64,000 bases of DNA from PALSA-270 sp963770915 (GTDB lineage Bacteria; Acidobacteriota; Terriglobia; Terriglobales; Acidobacteriaceae), in assembly GCA_963770915.1 (NCBI GenBank), contig CAVYRG010000001.1, positions 3,534,001 to 3,598,000 on the forward strand. The letters are read 5' to 3'. This document shows, in pieces, positions 1-8,434 of the stretch. The notes under the pieces were generated by a model, which was given only the letters and a program-made list of their open reading frames with translations, was not told the origin of the DNA and ran no database searches. Each line of letters opens with the position of its first letter. Positions within the stretch are counted from its first letter, which is position 1. The translations under genes were made by a program, and so were the position numbers.

Positions 1-135
1 AGCTGCATCGAGATGCTTGAATTCGGCACTGATCAAGGCTTTCAGATAGTCGACTTTGAGGTAAGCAGGAATTTGCATCGCCAAGCCCTGCCAGGCGTCG
101 CGCGGGCATTCGATCAGTTTGACAAAATCTGACAT
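1..135 (-). CDS. Hydroxymethylglutaryl-CoA lyase, N-terminal part (runs off the window)
   Basis: Only the first 45 codons are inside the window; the gene continues past position 1. The ATG is at 135-133. The translated start (MSDFVKLIECPRDAWQG, then a QIP..LKVDYLKALI..FKHLDA pattern) matches the opening beta-strand and helix of HMG-CoA lyase-like TIM-barrel enzymes, which split HMG-CoA into acetyl-CoA and acetoacetate. It lies 25 bases downstream of an acyl-CoA carboxylase beta subunit on the same strand, the pairing expected for leucine/isovalerate breakdown. The family call comes from remembered sequence similarity. The catalytic residues lie outside the window and cannot be checked. Confidence 0.7.
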   Translation of the reverse strand, partial: MSDFVKLIECPRDAWQGLAMQIPAYLKVDYLKALISAEFKHLDAA

Positions 136-160
136 GGAAATTCAGGATCCGCGGCAAAAG

Positions 161-1861
161 CTACGTCTGCAGCACACCCACCTTGAACTCCGCCACATCC
201 GGATTCAGCGACGCGGCTTCGAGCGCCTGCGTGATGGCGTCTCGCGTTTCCGCGGGATCGATGATCTTATCAATCCACAGCCGCGCCGCGCCGTAGCTGG
301 GGTCGGTCTGCTTGTCATACGTCTTCTTTACGGATTCGTACAATTCCTTCTGTTCGTCTTCGGTGAGCTTCTTGCCGGCCCGCTCCAATTGCTTAAGCTT
401 GATTTCCACCAGCGTGCCGGCGGCGGCATCGCCGCTCATCACGGCATAACGAGCCGTCGGCCAGGCGAAGACGAACCGCGGGTCGTAAGCTTTGCCGCAC
501 ATGGCATAGTGGCCGGCGCCAAACGATCCGCCGACGATGACCGTAATCTTCGGCACTACGGAGTTCGAAACCGCATTCACCATCTTCGCGCCCGCCTTGA
601 TGATGCCGCTCCACTCCGCGTCGCGACCCACCATGAATCCGTTGACATCGTGGAAGAAGACCAGAGGCACAAGGTTCTGATTGCAGTCCATGATAAAACG
701 CGCCGCTTTTTCCGCCGATTCGGTGTAGATGACCCCGCCAAACTCCATGCGTTTGTGGCCTTCGTGATCGGTGGCCTGCCCGTGGAGCTTCTGGTTCGCG
801 ACGATCCCCACGGCAAATCCGCCAATGCGCGCATAACCGCAGATCACAGTTTTGCCATAGTCCGGTTTGTATTCGTCGAAGCGGCTGCCATCGACGATTC
901 GCGCCAAAATCTCCTTCATGTCATACGGCCGCGAAGGGGAAGAATCATAAATGCCGTAAATTTCTTCCGCCGCCAGCGCGGGGTTTTCCGGCTTGCGGCG
1001 TTCCCAGGGCGACAGCCGACGGTAGCCCCACTTCTCGACGATGGCGCGCAGGCGCTGCAGGCAGGCTTCATCGTTCGGTTCGCGAAAATCGACCGTGCCG
1101 CTGATGGCCGAGTGCATGGCCGCTCCGCCCAGCTCTTCGGCGGAAACTTTTTGCCCAATCGCCGCCTGCACCAGCGCGGGGCCGGCGAGAAAAAGCCCGC
1201 TCCCGTCGGTCATGAGAACGTGGTCGCACATCACCGGCAAATATCCGCCTCCGGCAACGCACATTCCCATAATGGCCGCGATTTGCGGAATTCCGATCGC
1301 CGACATCACGGCATTGTTGCGAAAGATGCGGCCGAAATCGTCGGTGTCGGGAAATACATCCTCCTGCAGCGGAAGGAACACGCCGGCGGAATCGACCAGG
1401 TAAATCGTGGGCACGCGATTGGCCAAGGCGATGTTCTGCGCGCGGATCACTTTCTTCGCGGTCATGGGGAAGAAAGCGCCGGCCTTTACGGTTGCATCGT
1501 TGGCGACGATCATCACCAGGCGCGTCTGAATGCGCGCCAGGCCGGTCACAACGCCCGCGGCCGCAGCTCCGCCCCACTCTTCATACATGCCGTACGCCGC
1601 GAAAGCGCCCAGCTCGAAGAAGGTGCCCTGGTCCACCAATAAATTGATTCTCTCTCTCGCCGTGAGCCGTCCATTGGCGTGCTGCCTGTCAATTGCTTTG
1701 CTGCCTCCGCCTTCGCGAATCTTCTCTTCTTCATTGCGGACCTGTGAAACGAGATCCGCCAAGAACCGCATGTTCGCCTCGAAGCGCGCCGAAGTAGGGT
1801 CCACCCGGGACGCAAGCACGGGAGAAGGGGAAGGTAAGCCGGGATCGTTGCGCTCGGGCAT
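161..1861 (-). CDS. Acyl-CoA carboxylase beta (carboxyltransferase) subunit, methylcrotonyl-CoA carboxylase-like
   Basis: About 566 residues, the usual length for a biotin-dependent carboxyltransferase beta subunit. After an N-terminal linker come the family blocks GRLTARERI, then VAGGGYLPVMCDHVLM and GSFGAGHYAMCGKAYDPRF, which form the two crotonase-like halves that bind carboxybiotin and acyl-CoA. The block VFPDTDDFGRIFRNNAVMS resembles methylcrotonyl-CoA carboxylase more than propionyl-CoA carboxylase. The HMG-CoA lyase just downstream supports a role in leucine degradation. The ATG at 1861 was preferred over an upstream in-frame TTG at 1912, because the extra residues look unrelated to the family. 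No biotin-carrier alpha subunit lies in the window, so substrate specificity is inferred. Confidence 0.85.
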   Translation of the reverse strand: MPERNDPGLPSPSPVLASRVDPTSARFEANMRFLADLVSQVRNEEEKIREGGGSKAIDRQHANGRLTARERINLLVDQGTFFELGAFAAYGMYEEWGGAAAAGVVTGLARIQTRLVMIVANDATVKAGAFFPMTAKKVIRAQNIALANRVPTIYLVDSAGVFLPLQEDVFPDTDDFGRIFRNNAVMSAIGIPQIAAIMGMCVAGGGYLPVMCDHVLMTDGSGLFLAGPALVQAAIGQKVSAEELGGAAMHSAISGTVDFREPNDEACLQRLRAIVEKWGYRRLSPWERRKPENPALAAEEIYGIYDSSPSRPYDMKEILARIVDGSRFDEYKPDYGKTVICGYARIGGFAVGIVANQKLHGQATDHEGHKRMEFGGVIYTESAEKAARFIMDCNQNLVPLVFFHDVNGFMVGRDAEWSGIIKAGAKMVNAVSNSVVPKITVIVGGSFGAGHYAMCGKAYDPRFVFAWPTARYAVMSGDAAAGTLVEIKLKQLERAGKKLTEDEQKELYESVKKTYDKQTDPSYGAARLWIDKIIDPAETRDAITQALEAASLNPDVAEFKVGVLQT

Positions 1862-1996
1862 AGAGAACGCTTGGAAGGGTTTACGGTATACCACTGGAAC
1901 CGGGCGGCGCAAACCGCTCGGATAAAGAGGCTAGCGGGAACTTAACCGGCCGCGGTCGCGCCTGGGACTGCTGCGTCCCAGTGAAGGAGCCCCAAA

Positions 1997-3268
1997 TCAC
2001 AATCCTCCGGCATCGAAGCTCACGTCGGTTTCGAAGCACTTATCGTCGAAAACCACTGTCCGCGGCTGGCGAAGATTCGCAATCGTTTGCAGAGGAGAAT
2101 GGCGGGTCAGAATGAAGCGAGCAAGATAGCTCGGTTTGATCCGTCCGAATTTCTCTCCGAAGGCCAGCCGCTCCGATCCGGCTCCGGTGGCCGAGTTGAC
2201 AACGGCGAGCGGGGAGAGCCCGGCGCGCTCCATCAGTTCAAGCTCGGTTAGAAAGTCGATGCCGTGTCGTACGCCGTAGGAGCCGGCGTCACTTCCAGCG
2301 ATGACCGGCACGCCAAGCTCGTGAGCCTTCAACAGGCTTGCGGAGTGCCGATCGAGAATCCGGTGCAGATTGGCAACCGTGTTCCTATCCCAGCCCATCA
2401 AGTCGGCATGGTCCACCTGCTTCTGAAGTGGCGCAAACGTAGGCACCCATGCGATCTGGCGGTCGCGCATCTTGGCCAGTTGATCGGCGCGGACAAAGTA
2501 GCCGTGCTCCACCGAATCCACTCCGCCGTCAATCACGCACTGAATGCCGTCGTCGCCTGAGGCGTGCGCAAGCGTCTGTTTTCCGAGCGATGCGGCGGCC
2601 TCGACGAACTCGCGTATTTCCTCCGTGCTCATTTGCGGCTGGGTAGTCACTGCGCCTTTCTTGAAATTGGTAATTCCTGTGGCAATCAATTTGATGCGGT
2701 TCGCGCCATCGCGAAGGCGGGCTTCGACGCACAGCCGCGCAGTAGCGAAGTCTTCCATCGCATGGGCCATGAAGACCCCATAGCGGCCTCGGCGATGAAT
2801 GGCCGCGCCGGGGCTATCGACGTAGGGCATCAGCGGACGCTCAGCACTCGCGGAAAGCTTGCTCAGCGCCAGACCGACGCCATCTTTGTCGCCGGCATCG
2901 CGAACCGCGATCACCCCAAGCCGCACCAGCTTTTCCAGCCGGGCGCGAGCCAATTGCAGCAATCTGTCCGGCTTCTGCTTCAGATAAGCCGCGCGCTTTT
3001 CCGGATGCAATTCGCCGCCTTTCAGAAAAAAATGCGCGTGTGCTTCGATCAGGCCGGGGAGCAGCGTGTGATCCTTGAGGTCCAAATCTGGCTCATGCTG
3101 ACCGGAATCAACCAGATGTTTCGGCGGGGAATCCGGGCCCACGAAGAGAATCTGGCTCTTGTCGTAAACCACATGTGCATCGTGAAGAGGCGCGCTGCTC
3201 ACGCCATCCAGCAGCGTTCCAACACGCAGCCAGACACGGCGTTCGTTGATCGCGGGGGGGATATTCAT
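1997..3268 (-). CDS. Amidohydrolase-family metal-dependent hydrolase (imidazolonepropionase-like)
   Basis: A protein of about 423 residues with the amidohydrolase metal-site pattern in order: HAHF (the HxH pair after LPGLIEA), a central lysine in NRIKLIATG, LAHASG and SVEHG histidines, and GSDAGS near the C-terminus supplying the catalytic aspartate. Proteins of this type hydrolyse cyclic amides, peptides or related bonds; the substrate cannot be read from sequence. No signal peptide is visible, so it is probably cytosolic. The ATG at 3268 gives a natural N-terminus (MNIPPAINERRVWLRVGTLLDG). A longer in-frame start at 3325 would overlap the preceding gene. It lies 26 bases after the methyltransferase-like gene, so the two are probably co-transcribed. 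Confidence 0.8.
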   Translation of the reverse strand: MNIPPAINERRVWLRVGTLLDGVSSAPLHDAHVVYDKSQILFVGPDSPPKHLVDSGQHEPDLDLKDHTLLPGLIEAHAHFFLKGGELHPEKRAAYLKQKPDRLLQLARARLEKLVRLGVIAVRDAGDKDGVGLALSKLSASAERPLMPYVDSPGAAIHRRGRYGVFMAHAMEDFATARLCVEARLRDGANRIKLIATGITNFKKGAVTTQPQMSTEEIREFVEAAASLGKQTLAHASGDDGIQCVIDGGVDSVEHGYFVRADQLAKMRDRQIAWVPTFAPLQKQVDHADLMGWDRNTVANLHRILDRHSASLLKAHELGVPVIAGSDAGSYGVRHGIDFLTELELMERAGLSPLAVVNSATGAGSERLAFGEKFGRIKPSYLARFILTRHSPLQTIANLRQPRTVVFDDKCFETDVSFDAGGL

Positions 3269-3294
3269 CGCTCGATTGTTCGCGCAGGAGCCGT

Positions 3295-4227
3295 TCAGAT
3301 ATCCATGGCGTGGGCTTCGCTGCAAATGGCCATAATGGCTTCGATCTGGCGAAAACCCGAGGTCTCGACGGTTTCGCCGCCCTGCGGACGTCCCTGGTCA
3401 AGCGCGTCACGCAGTTTGGCTACCATCGGATGATCGGCGGGCAAAGGTCCCGGATCTTTTTCCGGGCTGGTGATCGCAAAATCAAGACCCGCGTCCATCG
3501 CCAGCGTGAGATACGCCTTCTCCAGTTCTTCGCGAATTCCTTTCGGCGTGCCCCAAACAAAATTCGAAAGCCCGACAATCATGTGAACGCCTTTCAAATC
3601 CGGATCAGCAGAGATGAGGCGCATGGCATCGAGGCCAATATTCACTAGGCCATAAGTGTCCGCCCCAACCGGCGCGAGGCCCGGATCGATGAAGATCTGA
3701 TCGCGGCGGCGGTTGGCTTTGGCGCTCAGCAGTTCGACAAAGTGCTTGGCGGCGCGATAGGAGTCTCGCGGATTTGTGCATTGCGCGGTTCCGCCGGGCG
3801 CGAACATTTCCGAGGCCATGACGATGACCAGCGTGTCATAGTGTTTTACCAAGTCGATCATTTCATCCAAATGTTCGCGCGAGGCTGCGATCGAGTTGAG
3901 AATTGGCGCGCCGCTTTTCTTGCGGTCGTAGTGTTTCAGTGCCACCCTCTGGTATTCGAAGGAGGGATTATCGAAACAAAGGGGCGTGGATGTGATCTCC
4001 TGAATCGCGGGAATCACGTCGGGAAGGAAGTCGAGCATTTCCTGCCGCCGCACCTGGATCTGCTGCGTGCCGTCGAGGTTCAGCTCTAGATACGCAGCGT
4101 CGCCATCCGACTGCAGCTTGGCCAGCTGCTGGTAAGCCTTCACATCGCGATTCAAGAACGCCTTGCGAGCTCGCGCGAAGGAGTTGTTAATCAATTCACC
4201 GACAATCTGCAGTTTCTCCGTCATCAT
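3295..4227 (-). CDS. Pterin-binding (DHPS-fold) methyltetrahydrofolate methyltransferase-like protein
   Basis: 310 residues with the pterin-binding TIM-barrel pattern seen in dihydropteroate synthase, MetH and AcsE-type methyltransferases: IVGELINNSFARA at the N-terminus, GDAAYLELNLD, PLCFDNPSFE, LNSIAAS, FIDPGLAPVG and HMIVGLSNFVWG. The last two blocks match methyl-H4folate:corrinoid methyltransferases better than folate-synthesis DHPS, so methyl transfer from methyl-H4folate is the favoured role. Its ATG overlaps the stop of the upstream reductase gene as ATGA, implying translational coupling and a shared pathway. No corrinoid-binding partner is visible nearby, so the acceptor is unknown. 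Confidence 0.75.
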   Translation of the reverse strand: MMTEKLQIVGELINNSFARARKAFLNRDVKAYQQLAKLQSDGDAAYLELNLDGTQQIQVRRQEMLDFLPDVIPAIQEITSTPLCFDNPSFEYQRVALKHYDRKKSGAPILNSIAASREHLDEMIDLVKHYDTLVIVMASEMFAPGGTAQCTNPRDSYRAAKHFVELLSAKANRRRDQIFIDPGLAPVGADTYGLVNIGLDAMRLISADPDLKGVHMIVGLSNFVWGTPKGIREELEKAYLTLAMDAGLDFAITSPEKDPGPLPADHPMVAKLRDALDQGRPQGGETVETSGFRQIEAIMAICSEAHAMDI

Positions 4228-5858
4228 TTCCTTATGGCCTGCGGTTCGGCAGCGACAGGTTCTCCGTGCGCATCCGCTACGCTCTTTGCTCTGCGGTCGC
4301 CCGTCGTCGATTCCTCAGCGTTTACAGGCTGCTCGCGTTTGGCCGTGTGATCGCGGCCGAGCCAATGGTTTGCCCACGCCGAGGTTCGCCGCAACCCCTG
4401 ATTCTGGACAACTGGAGCATGTTGCACCAGTGTTTGCTCGCAGCCATCGTGCTTCAGGCGTTCGTAGGCGCGCAGCCAGATGCAGTCGCCGAAGCCATCC
4501 ACCTCGCAGCGGCCATCCCGCGTTCCGCCACAAGGGCCGTTGCGCTGGTTCTTGGCGCATTGGGATTCAGGGCACAGAAATGCGATTTCCGGCAGCGAAC
4601 AGTCGCCGCAGTCTTTGCACCGGTACAAGACCGCCTTGCTTATCTGCTCCAGGACGCGCAAGGGTTTTGGCCCCTGCAATGGATCTCGTGAATGCGCGCA
4701 CAGCTTGGCTCCAAGTTTGGCGAAGGTCGTGCCAGGCTCGAAAATCTTTTCGTGGGAAAGCTTCGAGAGCCGGTAGCCTACTCCAACGTGTTTGCTGGAG
4801 CCCGGCGGCTTGGGGCGTTCGCGATCCGGCGTGGTCAGGCCTGTGTTCGAATCCTGGCTATAGTAAAAAAATTCCCCGGGCCGGGAAAACTGACTGTCAC
4901 GAGCAAACTGCTTCCAGTCATCCGAAGCGTAGGTCCGTTCGATTTCGAGAATCTTCTGGATGACGGCGAATTGATGGCTTCCGCCGAGGTAAGCACCTCG
5001 GAAGCCGAGCCCGCGATAAATCGCGATTTGCTTGGCGGCGAATTCGCAAAAGAACGCCTTGCCGCGGTCGGGCGACCGGCCTTGCGTTTGGCAGAGTTCC
5101 AAAAGCTGGTCGGTCAGCACGACGCCGGGAATTCTACCTTCATGGAAGATCTCCGCTACACGGGGATTTAGGACATAGACATTCCCGATGAGCGGCGTTT
5201 GTTTCATGCCGTGCGCATCCATGTACAGGCGAAGCTCAGAAATCTTCCGGGCATCGAAGCCAATCTGATTGATGATGAATTGCGCGCCGCACTCGACCTT
5301 CTTCTCCAGTTTCAGGTATTGCGGCATGACTTCGCCTTCGTGCAGCTTGAAGTTATTGGTCACCGCGCCAATGCAGAAGTTCGTTTTCTGGAGTTGGTCG
5401 CTGGGGACCTCCCGCAGACCGAGGCCCTGATTCATTTTGTTCAGCAAAGAAATCAATCCGACCGAATCGATGTCGAACACCGGCTTGGCCAGGCCTAGAT
5501 TCCCCGTCACGGGATAGTCGCCGGTCATGGCCAGGATGTTGTAGAAGCCTTCGCTGTTGAGCATCCAGGCCTCGCTCTCAAGACCGTTTCGGTTTAGGTC
5601 CTTGCAAGTGAGGTGGATGACGACTTCCTTACCGGCGTAAAGGATGGGGCGGCCCAGGGCCAAGGGGGCGAGCTGAGGATGTCCGCCGGCGTTGTCGGTG
5701 ATGGAAACCCAGTCAATATCGGGGCTGGCAACCAAGTCGTTGGCGAACGTGCGGGCCTTGATGGCGCTGTTGTCGGCCATGGAGCCCCGCACCGACACAA
5801 GTTCCGCCGCAAACAGAAAGCGGGAGCCTTCCTGCAATTTTGCTTGCAACGTGGTCAT
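4224..5858 (-). CDS. Methylenetetrahydrofolate reductase with C-terminal MetV-like cysteine-rich domain
   Basis: About 544 residues in two parts. Residues 1 to about 310 are a MetF-like FAD barrel (early glutamate in AAELVSVRGS; VSITDNAGGHPQLAPLALGR; ILAMTGDYP). Residues about 370-470 are a cysteine-rich segment with cysteines near 414, 417, 420, 429, 434, 443, 451 and 459 (CKDCGDCSLPE.., GPCGGTRDGRCE), as in the MetV-type C-terminal domain. The enzyme would reduce methylene-H4folate to methyl-H4folate. A charged tail of some 70 residues follows. The ATG at 5858 was chosen because it begins the barrel; an upstream in-frame ATG at 5969 adds 37 unconserved residues. It is first in a probable operon with the methyltransferase (ATGA overlap). 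Confidence 0.85.
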   Translation of the reverse strand: MTTLQAKLQEGSRFLFAAELVSVRGSMADNSAIKARTFANDLVASPDIDWVSITDNAGGHPQLAPLALGRPILYAGKEVVIHLTCKDLNRNGLESEAWMLNSEGFYNILAMTGDYPVTGNLGLAKPVFDIDSVGLISLLNKMNQGLGLREVPSDQLQKTNFCIGAVTNNFKLHEGEVMPQYLKLEKKVECGAQFIINQIGFDARKISELRLYMDAHGMKQTPLIGNVYVLNPRVAEIFHEGRIPGVVLTDQLLELCQTQGRSPDRGKAFFCEFAAKQIAIYRGLGFRGAYLGGSHQFAVIQKILEIERTYASDDWKQFARDSQFSRPGEFFYYSQDSNTGLTTPDRERPKPPGSSKHVGVGYRLSKLSHEKIFEPGTTFAKLGAKLCAHSRDPLQGPKPLRVLEQISKAVLYRCKDCGDCSLPEIAFLCPESQCAKNQRNGPCGGTRDGRCEVDGFGDCIWLRAYERLKHDGCEQTLVQHAPVVQNQGLRRTSAWANHWLGRDHTAKREQPVNAEESTTGDRRAKSVADAHGEPVAAEPQAIRK

Positions 5859-6221
5859 TAGTTCGAATGATAAACAAAATCGGCCTCGAGGGGAAATGGC
5901 GGAAAAGGCTGACGGATTTTTCGGGGAAATGCTTGCGTTGTCGGTAGCTGCTGGGATGGAAGTCTGCAACTGAGGTTCGCTGTAAACTATTTATCGAAGA
6001 GGTCGATCAATCGTGGTCACAAAAGGGACTTTTCATTCGAGGTTTCTCAAGCGTAGTATGCCTTTTGCCTAAAGTCTTCAGCCGTTTGTGCAGAGAGCTA
6101 TGTTTGGTTGAGTAAACGATTTCTCACAATTGGATACTGGGATTCGATGACCCAAGTCGAACCGGCGCGGACGTTGAAAAGCCACGACGCGTGCGAAAAG
6201 AGATCAAGTTAGGGAGGCCCT
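5859..6221. other. Divergent intergenic region between folate genes and arabinan cluster
   Basis: This stretch separates the minus-strand folate gene from the plus-strand GH51 gene, so it should carry promoters in both directions. It is AT-richer than its neighbours, but no -35/-10 pair with confident spacing could be assigned. A strong Shine-Dalgarno (AGGGAGG) sits just before the ATG at 6222. No coding potential or repeat was seen. Confidence 0.4.
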
Positions 6222-8366
6222 ATGAAAGTGCGGATTTCGCTGCTTGCCGTGATGGCATTGTCACTTGTGTGTTCCGTTGCTGCTGCGGCTCAACAAACTG
6301 AACCAAGTGTTCCCGATAAGCTGAGCGTAAGTATCGATACGCAACAGACCGCGCCTGCGGTCTCCAAGTACGAGTTCGGCATGTTTATTGAGCATATTGG
6401 CTCGCTCATTTACCGCAGCCTGTGGTCCGAGATGCTCGACGACCGGAAATTCTATTTTCCTATCACATCCAAGGAAGAGACGCCCGCCGGGCGGCAAGCT
6501 GGATTTCGCGGCATGCAGCTTCGCAAATGGCGCCCTGTTGGTCCCGACGAAGTTGTGGTGATGGACAAAGAACATCCCTACGTCGGCGATCAGAGTCCGC
6601 GCATTCAGCTCGATTCCTCCACACCGCACGGCATCCGTCAATCCGGTCTCCCTTTGGTGAAGGGCAAGAAGTACGTAGGCCGAATCTATCTTCGCGGCAC
6701 CCCGGGAACCAAGGTCAAGGTCAGTTTGATCTGGGGAGATGGCGAGAACGACCGGCAGACCGTTTCCGTAGTCCTGTCTGATGTCTACAAAAAGTTCCCA
6801 CTCAGTTTTACCGCGAACGCCGATACCGAAAAGGGCGCTTTCGAAATCACGGGCATGGGCAGCGGAAGTTTTCACATCGGCACGGTTTCTCTCATGCCGG
6901 CGGACAACGTGCAGGGGTTTCGGCCGGATACGATCGCGCTCCTGCACCAGCTGCATTCCGGCTTCTGGCGTTTGCCCGGCGGCAATTTCCTTTCCGATTG
7001 GAGTTGGTATGACTCGGTTGGCGATCCGGATAAGCGGCCTCCCATGTTTGACTATGCCTGGAACGCTATGCAGACCAACGACGTCGGCATGGACGAGTTC
7101 ATGACGCTCTGCAAACTCATCGGCGTGGAACCCTACATCACCGTGAATGCGGGCTTCGGCGACGCACACTCGGCCGCGGAAGAAGTCGAGTATATGAACG
7201 GATCGGTGAATACGCGGCTTGGCGCCGAGCGTGCGCGCAACGGCCATCCTGAGCCCTACCACGTCAAATTCTGGGACATCGGCAACGAGCCCTACGGCGC
7301 GTGGCAGCTCGGCCGCACCGATCTGAAGTATTACGTTCTCAAACACAATGAGTTTGCTAAGGCAATGCGAAAAGTCGATCCGTCGATCACCCTTCTCGCG
7401 TCGGGGTCAATGCTGGAGGATATGGACCTTAGAGGTGAGGCCCGCGCGAAGCATGAAGGCGATCTCCAAGCCCTGTACGGCACGGAAGCCGACTGGACCG
7501 GCGGCCTTCTTGCGCACAGCTGGGGCAACTTCGACGGCATCACCCAACATTGGTATGCGCAGCCGGGCAGGCGCTTCGATCCTGAGCGCGCAAAAAGTCT
7601 CCCGCCGGATGCCTCCAATGACGAGGCCTATGTGAAGGTTGACCAGACGCTGCTCGAGTACGCGCGCTATCCCGCCGATGTCGTACATCTGAAAGCCCAG
7701 GAGTGGCAGGGATATCAACAGCGCTTCCCGGCGATGCTCTCGAAGAAGACCTTTCTGTCCATCGACGAGTACGCCTACTTTGGCGGAGGTTTTGGCCGGA
7801 GCGCCGATCTTAAACAGGCCCTAGCCTACGGAATGATTTTCAATGAGATGCTTCGGCACACCGATTTCCTCACCATGTCGGCGCACACCATGGGTGTCTC
7901 GACGATGGACTACAACAGCACTGCTTCAACCCTCAATACCCTCGGGCTTCTGTTTCAGATGTACGGCGAGCATTTTGTCGGTTCTGTTCCGGTCGCTCTT
8001 TCCGGGAACTCGCCGCAACCGGCGCCCAAATATGCCATCGGCGGCGATCAGCCGGAGACGAACTCCGGCAGCCCGACCTATCCGCTCGATATGTTTGCGG
8101 CGTTAACTCCCGATCACAAATTCCTCACCCTCGCAGTCGTAAATGCGACGGAATCGGAACAGAAGTTCGATCTGAGCGCCACCGGCACGCGGCTGGAAGG
8201 GCCATCAACCCTGTGGCGGATGACAGGAAAGAGCCTGGAGGCCGCAAATCGCGTCGGGCAGGAGCCGCAGGTCGAAGTGCAAAAGGTGTCCTTGGGCGAT
8301 GTGCCGCAGACGATCTCGGTGGCGCCGATCAGTATCAACATTTATCAGTTTCCGGTCGCGAAGTGA
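6222..8366 (+). CDS. Exported alpha-L-arabinofuranosidase, GH51 (copy A)
   Basis: 714 residues starting with a signal peptide (MKVRISLLAVMALSLVCSVAAAAQ). Removal of terminal alpha-L-arabinose from arabinan or arabinoxylan is the expected reaction, in the periplasm or outside. The GH51 acid/base is Glu356 in DIGNEPYG and the nucleophile is Glu516 in SIDEYAYFG. A beta-sandwich (CBM-like) segment lies between the N-terminal strand and the barrel, with the family block RLPGGNFLSDW at the barrel start. The ATG has an AGGGAGG ribosome-binding site 5-7 bases upstream. It opens a plus-strand run of six related hydrolases. It is clearly paralogous to the GH51 at 14901-17003 along its whole length (shared ADNVQGFR, VEPYITVNAGFGD). 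Confidence 0.92.
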   Translation: MKVRISLLAVMALSLVCSVAAAAQQTEPSVPDKLSVSIDTQQTAPAVSKYEFGMFIEHIGSLIYRSLWSEMLDDRKFYFPITSKEETPAGRQAGFRGMQLRKWRPVGPDEVVVMDKEHPYVGDQSPRIQLDSSTPHGIRQSGLPLVKGKKYVGRIYLRGTPGTKVKVSLIWGDGENDRQTVSVVLSDVYKKFPLSFTANADTEKGAFEITGMGSGSFHIGTVSLMPADNVQGFRPDTIALLHQLHSGFWRLPGGNFLSDWSWYDSVGDPDKRPPMFDYAWNAMQTNDVGMDEFMTLCKLIGVEPYITVNAGFGDAHSAAEEVEYMNGSVNTRLGAERARNGHPEPYHVKFWDIGNEPYGAWQLGRTDLKYYVLKHNEFAKAMRKVDPSITLLASGSMLEDMDLRGEARAKHEGDLQALYGTEADWTGGLLAHSWGNFDGITQHWYAQPGRRFDPERAKSLPPDASNDEAYVKVDQTLLEYARYPADVVHLKAQEWQGYQQRFPAMLSKKTFLSIDEYAYFGGGFGRSADLKQALAYGMIFNEMLRHTDFLTMSAHTMGVSTMDYNSTASTLNTLGLLFQMYGEHFVGSVPVALSGNSPQPAPKYAIGGDQPETNSGSPTYPLDMFAALTPDHKFLTLAVVNATESEQKFDLSATGTRLEGPSTLWRMTGKSLEAANRVGQEPQVEVQKVSLGDVPQTISVAPISINIYQFPVAK

Positions 8367-8434
8367 TGAAGCGATTCGTTCCGCCAAGTCGCAAGCCTGT
8401 CCGGTGTAATGCCAAGAACTCATGGAGAAATGAA

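Noticed and set aside
119..1642. 507-codon frame on the plus strand
   Set aside because: Entirely antisense to the acyl-CoA carboxylase gene, with no family features; caused by high-GC codon bias.
2564..3433. 289-codon frame on the plus strand
   Set aside because: Antisense to the amidohydrolase and the methyltransferase-like gene, which have clear motifs.
6261..7346. 361-codon frame on the minus strand
   Set aside because: Mirror of the GH51 copy A gene; no motifs.
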